Assembly (NCBI GenBank): GCA_009930125.1
Contig: RZYZ01000163.1
Location: 1-5,010 of the forward strand
Length of the DNA stretch: 5,010 nt
Direction: 5' to 3'
Source of the DNA: Clostridia bacterium
Lineage (GTDB): Bacteria; Bacillota; Clostridia; Clostridiales; Clostridiaceae
The notes below the pieces were generated by a model that was not told the origin of the DNA, ran no database searches, and saw only the letters and a list, made by a program, of their open reading frames with translations. Shown in pieces: positions 1 through 5,010 of this stretch. A program made the translations under genes and the position numbers. Position 1 is the first letter of the stretch; every line of letters begins with the position of its first letter.

Positions 1-1955
1 TCCAGAATCTCTTCTTCCGTCTCTTCTCCCAGATCCAGGAAGGATCCGTCCGCCTGCTGGTTCTTGGCCAGCACTCTCAGAAGGTTGTCACGATCATACT
101 TGATGGCCATCTTCGCTTCCTTATGAGTCATGCCTGAGGTGGCCATCTTTTCTCTGATGTTCACATCAAAGCTGTAGGCCGCTTCATCCAGGAAGTATCC
201 TCTTGCCAGATTCTTCATGGTGGATTCCGTCATATCCATGGGCACAATCCTGTTGAGACCGATGCCCAGGACCGGATCTTCGATGGTTTCCAGCATCATG
301 AAGCTGGTTTCAGAGGAAATGATGGAATTTTCCTTGGACAGATCAAGGATTTCTTCCTTGATCTGCTCCCGTTCCACGCCTCTTGCGAACCTTTCCTTCT
401 CCACCAGGGACTCGATTCTCTTTCTAGCCCACACCTTCTGTATGAGTTTGGAGTTCTCTTCGATTTCCAGCTTGTCCAGGTCGATGTGCATGGTATAATC
501 CACATCGTCCACTACACCTCTGATGTCGATGCTACCGCTGATGCTTCCATCCACCAGTGCGAAGATGGTGAAGGGTTCTCTGTCGTAGAGATAGGTGATG
601 GTTCCAGGATAGGTCTTTTCAACAACCATGTCCCCGAAATCGATCTCCGTCACATCCAGCTGCGGATTATGAATTCTATTGAACTGTCTCAGAATGATGT
701 CATCGATTCTTTCCCCTTCATCGATGAATTCCGGTCTGCCATTACCCACTTCAGCAAGCTTGTTGATGAAGAAGCTGTTCACTTCCGTATCCATGCCGAT
801 GGGGAAGATTCTGTTGTTTTCAATGTTGGTTCTCACATATTCCAGCACTTCATCCTCATCCACCACATTATCATCGGTGAAGAGGAAGATGGTGCACTCT
901 TCGCCATCCTCGTCCGCTTCTCTTATGGCGTCCTTCACCGCTTCAAAGGTGCAGTCTCCTTCTCTTGTGGTGAGCCCTTCGATCCACTCCGTGGCTGCGG
1001 CAAGGTTTTCCTTGGTGAATTTCACCTTTCCTCCTGCGGAGAACTTGTACACTTCTTCGTTATAGGCGACAAGATTGAAGGTATCTCCCTCATCCAGGCT
1101 TCTCAGCGCGATGAGCACCGCGTTTTTCGCCTCTTCCAGCTTGAATCCCTCCATGGATACGGACGTATCCAGAATGAAGGAGTAGTTGGTGGTATATTCC
1201 ACCGGAATATCCGGAAGAACCGGCGCCAGCTTCAGCATGAGGATGGATTTTTCCATCTCATCTTCATAGTAGCTGTAGCCCATGCCCGCAGCCGTCTGGG
1301 GTGTAACTTCCCTCATGGTGAGAATGAAGTCATGGTCCAGGGTCTGAGCCTTGGTCACGGTGATTTTGGATAAGGTGTCGTCTTCCCTCTCCACTTTGAT
1401 TCTATGGCTTGGGGATTTGAATTCCATTCTTGAATAGGACTCCACCAGAAGAGACAGATAGAAATCCATTTCCTCCGCTTCCTCTTCCTCCTCATCTTCC
1501 GTGTAGTAGATGGGGTCCACCACAGACGGGATGTACAGCGAAAGCGTGTCATCTTCATAGGTCAGCTGGTCCATGTAGCTGATTCTAAGATTCACTTTCT
1601 CATTGGGAAGAATGTTCCCGATGGTTACGGTGAAATACTCATCATCCTTCTGTTCCAGTGTCAGGGTATTGATTCCTTCTTCCCTGCTTTCCTCCAGCAT
1701 GGTGAGAACCGCTCCTCGCTCCTCCACCATGGCTTTCAGGTTTCTTCCACCCAGATTCACCTCAATGCCTGTGATCAGGGAAGTGGTGGGCACCGGGAAA
1801 CTGTAGACTCCTTCGATGTTGTCTCCAGTCGTGTTTTTGTAATCCTGGGAAATGGTGTATTCTATATACTCTCCACAGATGTTTCCGGTGACATCAAGAC
1901 GGTTCAGTTTCACCTTCTTGTTGTCTCTTGTAGAAAGACCGTATTTTTTCAGCAT
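1..1955 (-). CDS. VIT and VWA domain protein, C-terminus beyond the window
   Basis: The reading frame is open from an ATG at 1953-1955 to the left edge, giving 651 codons with no stop. The start is set by a perfect AAGGAGGT at 1965-1972, 9 nt upstream. Residues about 5-145 match the VIT (vault/inter-alpha-trypsin) domain: a beta-rich start, YSFPVP at 31-36, EERGAV near 59-64 and a YFTVTIGNILP stretch. An acidic run (152-162) follows. Residues about 254-430 form a von Willebrand A domain with a complete metal-ion-dependent adhesion site: D263-x-S265-x-S267, T336 and D361. The third motif reads TDDN instead of the usual TDG. A beta-rich region follows, then a helical segment (about 500-560), then QQADGSF at 633-639, which resembles the tail of other VIT-VWA proteins. 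No signal peptide or membrane segment is visible, so a cytoplasmic place is inferred. Family members bind protein partners through a divalent metal; the partner here is unknown. Family assignment is firm, function is not. Confidence 0.9.
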   Translation of the reverse strand, partial: MLKKYGLSTRDNKKVKLNRLDVTGNICGEYIEYTISQDYKNTTGDNIEGVYSFPVPTTSLITGIEVNLGGRNLKAMVEERGAVLTMLEESREEGINTLTLEQKDDEYFTVTIGNILPNEKVNLRISYMDQLTYEDDTLSLYIPSVVDPIYYTEDEEEEEAEEMDFYLSLLVESYSRMEFKSPSHRIKVEREDDTLSKITVTKAQTLDHDFILTMREVTPQTAAGMGYSYYEDEMEKSILMLKLAPVLPDIPVEYTTNYSFILDTSVSMEGFKLEEAKNAVLIALRSLDEGDTFNLVAYNEEVYKFSAGGKVKFTKENLAAATEWIEGLTTREGDCTFEAVKDAIREADEDGEECTIFLFTDDNVVDEDEVLEYVRTNIENNRIFPIGMDTEVNSFFINKLAEVGNGRPEFIDEGERIDDIILRQFNRIHNPQLDVTEIDFGDMVVEKTYPGTITYLYDREPFTIFALVDGSISGSIDIRGVVDDVDYTMHIDLDKLEIEENSKLIQKVWARKRIESLVEKERFARGVEREQIKEEILDLSKENSIISSETSFMMLETIEDPVLGIGLNRIVPMDMTESTMKNLARGYFLDEAAYSFDVNIREKMATSGMTHKEAKMAIKYDRDNLLRVLAKNQQADGSFLDLGEETEEEIL

Positions 1956-1993
1956 TCTTATTGTACCTCCTTGAAAGGCAATCTATTATTTCT

Positions 1994-2023
1994 ATTATAA
2001 GCTATTGAGGCATCAGGTTTAAA
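1994..2023 (-). promoter_or_regulatory. Probable sigma-A promoter of the VIT-VWA gene
   Basis: On the minus strand a perfect TATAAT (1994-1999) lies 18 nt downstream of TTTAAA (2018-2023), which matches the -35 consensus at 4 of 6 positions. A transcript would begin near 1987 and carry a leader of about 30 nt ending in the strong ribosome binding site at 1965-1972. A small inverted repeat, TTCTC-t-GAGAA at 2040-2050, sits just upstream of the -35 and could be an operator, but this is only a possibility. Because no terminator was seen after the cyclase gene, read-through from upstream may add to expression. Confidence 0.6.
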
Positions 2024-2157
2024 GGGAAAACGGAATTTATTCTCTGAGAAATCCTTCCCCCCCGCCTGGTATCTGAAAAGGAGACCGATTACAAGGAATC
2101 TGCCTCCCTCCTTATAAAGATGAACAGACATCAACCTGACCGGCAAGTGTACTGTTC

Positions 2158-3681
2158 CTATTTCTTCAGACAGGTCCACATGGATTTTCCCTGGCGCTTG
2201 GACTGATACATGGCCTGGTCCGCTCTTTTCACGGCATCCATATACCCCGTATCTTCTGTGCTGAATCTGGTGGTGCCGATGGAAATGGTGGCGCCGATGG
2301 TCGACGTCTCTGTTTCAATGGAAATTTCTCGGATTTTCTCCTGAATCTTCCGGATTCTGGACACAATCCTCTCCTCTGCAGTCTCATGGATTAGACAGAT
2401 GAATTCATCCCCACCCCATCTTATGATGGAGTCAAGAGGATCCAGTGCGTCCTTCACCTTGGCGGTCACCGACACGAGCACGCGGTCTCCTATTTCATGC
2501 CCCAGTTCATCATTGACACGCTTGAAGTTGTCGATATCAAACATCAGCACCACTGGCGTCGTACCGCTGACCTGGTATTTATCGAAGTAGATCGACAGCA
2601 TCTTCTCTCCAGAACGGCGACTGCCGGCACCGGTGAGAAGGTCCAGATTCAGCTCGCTTTCCAGCTTTTCCATGGATTTTCTGAAATAGCGCTCATTGAC
2701 CACATAGAGCACCAGAAATCCCATGGCGATGGCCAGAATGGAATAGATGAGAAACATCAGGATATTATCCGACAGACTCGCATCACTCACGGCTGTGACT
2801 GACTCCACAATGGATTTCACATCATCCAGATGAACCCCCATGGCGACAATCCAGTCAAAAGGTTCATAGAGCTTGGCATAAGTGATCTTTTCCGATATGA
2901 TTTCCGAATTCAGTTTCTTGAAGTGATAGGTGAAGAAAACCTCCCCGGAAGAGCGGATCCCTTCCAGTTCGATAAGATAGGGCAAATTCCCCGCTGCATC
3001 CTGTGTGTCGGTGGACAGAAAGTTTCCTTCCGTATCTTTGAGATTCGGATGAATTCTTCGGATGGCGTAGTTCTCGCCGCCTTCATATCGAAGCACCTCA
3101 TTCACCCACATATAGGAATCATTGGAGAATTCCTGCTGATGAATCACTTCCCGGATTTCCTCCTTCACCATATGATCGATGTAATCCTCATGGACACCGA
3201 ATATGCCGACGAGGCTTCCGTGCTCCAACTTTTCTGATACCACCAGACAGGATCCGATATTTTCCAGAACCGGTTGTTCCTCTGATGCTTCGGGCAGATT
3301 CTCATACAGAATCTCTCCTGTATCCTTTCTGTAGAGGACTCCAGTCCATACCCCCGTATCATTCTCTTCCTCGAATACTCTGATGTAGAAAGACGCGAAA
3401 TCCGTTTCCGAAAGATCCTCCTCATCCTGAAGTCTGCGCAGTCTCTGCTCCGCATGTAGCTGGTACTGCTTTGTTTTGGTCACCTTCAGCGTGTCAATTT
3501 CCAGAATCAGATTGTTCACGGTGTCCTTGAGGTAATCCTTCTTCAGCTGGATGGCCATCTCCCCGATCTGCTTCGTGTAGATTTCCTTGTTTTTCTCATG
3601 GGAGGCGTTATGAATGAAAATCATGGCCAGCATCATCAGCCCTGATATCATGAGTACGATTAGGCGATATCTGTTTCTCAA
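2158..3681 (-). CDS. Membrane diguanylate cyclase with Cache-like sensor and GGDEF domain
   Basis: This 507-residue protein should make cyclic di-GMP from two GTP. A membrane helix (about 6-25) is followed by an extracytoplasmic sensor (about 26-304). The second half of the sensor looks like a Cache domain: YMWVNEVL at 190-197, HP at 211-212 and a closing YAKLYEPFDWIVAMGVHLDD stretch at 268-287. A second helix (about 306-328) leads to a GGDEF domain (about 343-505) opening with LDLLTGAGSRR. By comparison with PleD, the metal ligands D382 and D425, the guanine-binding N390 and D399, and the signature GGDEF (423-427) are all present, so activity is expected. The inhibitory RxxD I-site position reads DPLD (414-417), so its arginine is missing. 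The start is TTG at 3679-3681: an in-frame TAA lies 9 nt upstream, and the next in-frame ATG (residue 11) has no ribosome binding site and falls inside the first helix. The sensed ligand cannot be read from the sequence. Confidence 0.93.
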   Translation of the reverse strand: MRNRYRLIVLMISGLMMLAMIFIHNASHEKNKEIYTKQIGEMAIQLKKDYLKDTVNNLILEIDTLKVTKTKQYQLHAEQRLRRLQDEEDLSETDFASFYIRVFEEENDTGVWTGVLYRKDTGEILYENLPEASEEQPVLENIGSCLVVSEKLEHGSLVGIFGVHEDYIDHMVKEEIREVIHQQEFSNDSYMWVNEVLRYEGGENYAIRRIHPNLKDTEGNFLSTDTQDAAGNLPYLIELEGIRSSGEVFFTYHFKKLNSEIISEKITYAKLYEPFDWIVAMGVHLDDVKSIVESVTAVSDASLSDNILMFLIYSILAIAMGFLVLYVVNERYFRKSMEKLESELNLDLLTGAGSRRSGEKMLSIYFDKYQVSGTTPVVLMFDIDNFKRVNDELGHEIGDRVLVSVTAKVKDALDPLDSIIRWGGDEFICLIHETAEERIVSRIRKIQEKIREISIETETSTIGATISIGTTRFSTEDTGYMDAVKRADQAMYQSKRQGKSMWTCLKK

Positions 3682-3692
3682 TTCCTCTTATT

Positions 3693-3700
3693 CCCCTCTT
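3693..3700 (-). promoter_or_regulatory. Ribosome binding site of the diguanylate cyclase, before a TTG start
   Basis: The minus strand reads AAGAGGGG here, ending 11 nt before the TTG codon. A second purine-rich stretch, AAGAGGAA (3682-3689), touches the start codon and is too close to serve as a normal site, but it adds to a purine-rich landing zone. This supports TTG as the true start. The GGGG run is complementary to the CCCC motif of the small RNA encoded upstream (3924-3927). Confidence 0.55.
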
Positions 3701-3753
3701 GTATTTCTATGACAATCTTTGTGACTGCCCTGTTTCCAACGACAATTAGATTC

Positions 3754-3762
3754 ATTATATCA
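3754..3762 (-). promoter_or_regulatory. Extended -10 promoter of the diguanylate cyclase gene
   Basis: The minus strand reads TGATATAAT: a perfect TATAAT (3754-3759) preceded by the TG of an extended -10 element (3761-3762). No good -35 lies 16-18 nt further upstream, which is typical of extended -10 promoters. Transcription would start near 3747 and give a leader of about 65 nt. The promoter lies downstream of the terminator at 3815-3844, so the cyclase can be expressed independently of the small RNA. Confidence 0.6.
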
Positions 3763-3814
3763 TTCTTTCATCTTTCCTGTATGGATACATCACAACAATC
3801 TATTGAATTAGTGT

Positions 3815-3844
3815 AAAAAAAATAAGCGCTTCTGCGCTTATTTT
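3815..3844 (-). terminator. Intrinsic terminator of the small RNA
   Basis: A perfect 11-bp stem, AAAATAAGCGC (3834-3844) with GCGCTTATTTT (3819-3829), encloses a 4-nt AGAA loop (3830-3833). On the minus strand the downstream arm runs into eight consecutive T (3815-3822). On the plus strand the same hairpin is followed by only four T, so it is mainly a minus-strand terminator. It separates the small RNA from the cyclase gene. Confidence 0.88.
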
Positions 3845-3969
3845 ACGGCCTGGCATAGGCCAGGCTCGTAATTTGAGACTACTTTGGCAATGGAGTGACT
3901 CACCGAATGTAATAATCCGGTAAGGGGCTCCATCCCGCTTCATCTCATGGATACCGTTGCCGATATCAC
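3816..3969 (-). ncRNA. Candidate structured small RNA, about 150 nt, class not recognised
   Basis: A good promoter ends 7 nt before 3969 and a strong intrinsic terminator ends near 3816, so this gap encodes a discrete transcript. Hand folding gives: an outer stem GGCAA (3957-3961) with TTGCC (3886-3890); inside it CGGTA (3952-3956) with TACCG (3918-3922), stacked on TCCAT (3947-3951) with ATGGA (3929-3933), leaving GCCCCT (3923-3928) unpaired; a small hairpin GTAGT/ATTAC near 3868-3882; a 7-bp hairpin GCCTGGC/GCCAGGC (3848-3865) with a 4-nt loop; and the terminator hairpin. I compared it from memory with riboswitches for cyclic di-GMP (I and II), cyclic di-AMP, SAM, cobalamin, TPP, glycine, lysine and guanidine, and with T-box, SRP and 6S RNA. 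None fits. No clear antiterminator was found, which favours a free small RNA over a riboswitch leader, though a leader for the cyclase is not excluded. Confidence 0.6.
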
Positions 3970-3975
3970 ATATTC

Positions 3976-4004
3976 ATTGTATAAAAAACAGGTAATAAAA
4001 TCAA
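3976..4004 (-). promoter_or_regulatory. Sigma-A promoter of the small RNA
   Basis: On the minus strand TTGATT (3999-4004) and TACAAT (3976-3981) are separated by exactly 17 nt. They match the consensus hexamers at 4 of 6 and 5 of 6 positions. The flanks are A+T-rich. A start at G3969 is expected. This is the best-spaced promoter in the window and lies outside any coding region. Confidence 0.7.
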
Positions 4005-4093
4005 TAATCCGAGAGAAAATTAGCATATTATCAATATACTCTTAACACAGAAATTACTTTGATATCCTGTGTATTTCCACAAACGACTAAACT

Positions 4094-4909
4094 TTATCTT
4101 CTGTCTTCCATTTTGATGACTTTCGTCTTGTGCTCATGATTTCTGATATGCTTTTCGCAATACTCATAGTTCCCCTCACACTTGGAGCAGAATCGAAACT
4201 CCATGTTGGGATCGTCCTTCTCCGTGATACCGCAGACGGTGCACTTGTGGATGGTGCTCACCCTGGTGGTCAGTTTGGCGGATTCGATGTTTCTTCTCAT
4301 CTGCTGGGTCTTGCTCTTCCTTCGCCTGTCCTTCATGAATCCCGGACCGAAGAAGATAAAGAAGTTCAGCAGTGAAATGAGGATGATGATTCTCACAACC
4401 CAACCGGATGTGATGAACTGGAACAGTACTGTGGCTCCGTAGATGTATCCCAGATACTTCACCTTCACCGGAAGAATGAAGTAGATGTTCACAAGACTGT
4501 CCGGGAATGTGCTGGCGTAAGCCAGAAACAGCGTCATATTCAGATACATGGTGGTGGTGTATCCGATGGCGAAGCCCACGAGAATCGTGAAAAACAGTCC
4601 CATGAAGTAATAGGTGTTAAACCTTGTGGTTCCCCAGGCCATTTCCAGTATTCTACCGATGTAGTAATAGAAGAACAGGCTGATGATCACCAGGAAACTG
4701 CCGGAACCCGGTATGAAGATGAAGGTTATGACTCTCCAGATCTGCCCCTGCAGAATCAGTTCTCTGTTGAAATAGAGCATCTGCGAGAGCAGTCCGTTTG
4801 AAGCCATATCCACGATGAAAACCAGAAACGATGCCATCATGATATACTTCATCAAATCCCTGATGGCGAATCTGGCTACGAATCTATCCAGTTTGTCTAA
4901 AAATCTCAT
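4094..4909 (-). CDS. Rhomboid-like membrane protein, probably inactive as a protease, with zinc-binding tail
   Basis: This 271-residue protein has several hydrophobic segments between residues 22 and 190, a basic stretch (194-206, MKDRRRKSK followed by RR) and a soluble C-terminal tail. The segment from W58-R59 through ITFIF and YYYIGRILE to GTTRFNTYY resembles the first half of rhomboid and derlin proteins, including the WR pair of loop 1. The GxSG serine motif of rhomboid proteases is absent; the corresponding helix reads TMYLNMTLFLAYA. There is no histidine in the later helices; all are in the tail. A non-cleaving role in binding or handling membrane proteins, as in derlins and iRhoms, is therefore inferred. 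The tail holds C223-x2-C226, C241-x2-C244, then C251, H254, H258 and H260, consistent with one zinc site and perhaps two. The ATG at 4907-4909 follows AAGGAAGG (4921-4928) by 11 nt. The domain call is moderately sure; the function is unknown. Confidence 0.88.
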   Translation of the reverse strand: MRFLDKLDRFVARFAIRDLMKYIMMASFLVFIVDMASNGLLSQMLYFNRELILQGQIWRVITFIFIPGSGSFLVIISLFFYYYIGRILEMAWGTTRFNTYYFMGLFFTILVGFAIGYTTTMYLNMTLFLAYASTFPDSLVNIYFILPVKVKYLGYIYGATVLFQFITSGWVVRIIILISLLNFFIFFGPGFMKDRRRKSKTQQMRRNIESAKLTTRVSTIHKCTVCGITEKDDPNMEFRFCSKCEGNYEYCEKHIRNHEHKTKVIKMEDRR

Positions 4910-4920
4910 GTCTTACATTC

Positions 4921-4960
4921 CCTTCCTTTGGCATTTACGCCATTGCTATAGTTTATTGTA
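4921..4960 (-). promoter_or_regulatory. Leader of the rhomboid-like gene: ribosome binding site and weak -10
   Basis: The minus strand carries AAGGAAGG (4921-4928) at a workable distance from the ATG. Directly upstream is a short inverted repeat, TGGC-gtaaat-GCCA (4929-4942), which could form a small hairpin beside the ribosome binding site. A TACAAT (4955-4960) could serve as a -10, but no -35 is visible at the right distance. The remaining bases to 5010 are A+T-rich with no recognised feature. The gene may instead be read from a promoter beyond the window. Confidence 0.35.
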
Positions 4961-5010
4961 TATACATTTCTTTAAATTCCTCTTAAGACATAGTCATTTT
5001 ACCATATTCC

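Noticed and set aside
486..1373. Plus-strand open frame of 295 codons opposite the VIT-VWA gene
   Set aside because: It lies wholly antisense to a gene with clear VIT and VWA domains, has no recognisable domain and its composition (many His and Phe) is what the reverse of an acidic, Glu-rich gene gives.
1958..2179. Minus-strand open frame of 73 codons between the cyclase and VIT-VWA genes
   Set aside because: It starts inside the cyclase 3' end with no ribosome binding site, runs through the VIT-VWA promoter and ribosome binding site, and resembles no family.
2497..3237. Plus-strand open frames opposite the cyclase gene
   Set aside because: They are antisense shadows of a gene with intact GGDEF and Cache-like motifs, and show no domains of their own.
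3800..3943. Minus-strand open frame of 47 codons inside the small RNA
   Set aside because: No ribosome binding site precedes its ATG, and it reads straight through the terminator hairpin and U tract. A coding role is not excluded if homologues keep the frame, but the RNA structure explains the sequence better.
3816..3969. Cyclic di-GMP riboswitch controlling the cyclase
   Set aside because: The position is attractive, but the conserved cores of class I and class II cyclic di-GMP riboswitches are not present, no clear antiterminator was found and the cyclase has its own promoter after the terminator.
4045..4072. Intrinsic terminator for the rhomboid-like gene
   Set aside because: The stem is only 6 bp with a 16-nt loop and no T tract follows.

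Overview
The window reads as a stretch of chromosome from an anaerobic Gram-positive bacterium of the Clostridia type. The grounds are strong AAGGAGGT-like ribosome binding sites, sigma-A-type promoters, frequent AGA/AGG arginine codons, a moderate G+C content and the protein families present. This is an inference; nothing in the sequence fixes the genus. All supported genes lie on the minus strand, so transcription runs from high to low coordinates. No mobile element, CRISPR array, tRNA or rRNA was seen.

Layout in the direction of transcription: (1) 4910-5010, a short leader with a ribosome binding site and only a weak candidate -10. (2) 4094-4909, a 271-residue rhomboid-like membrane protein that lacks the protease residues and ends in a Cys/His-rich, probably zinc-binding tail. 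(3) 3682-4093, a 412-base gap that is not empty. It carries a well-formed promoter (3976-4004), a roughly 150-nt structured RNA (about 3816-3969) ending in an 11-bp hairpin with a U tract, and then a separate extended -10 promoter for the next gene. (4) 2158-3681, a membrane-bound diguanylate cyclase with a Cache-like sensor and an intact GGDEF site but a degenerate inhibitory I-site. It starts at TTG. (5) 1956-2157, a promoter region. (6) 1-1955, the first 651 codons of a VIT-VWA protein that continues past the left edge of the window.

Each gene appears to have its own promoter, so this is a same-strand cluster rather than a proven operon. The diguanylate cyclase would turn an outside signal into cyclic di-GMP. 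The VIT-VWA protein looks like a cytoplasmic metal-dependent adhesion or scaffold protein. The rhomboid-like protein probably binds membrane clients without cutting them. No shared pathway is visible. The most interesting item is the small RNA gene between the rhomboid-like gene and the cyclase. I could not match it to a riboswitch or RNA class I know, and it has an unpaired CCCCU motif that could pair with the ribosome binding site of the neighbouring cyclase mRNA.
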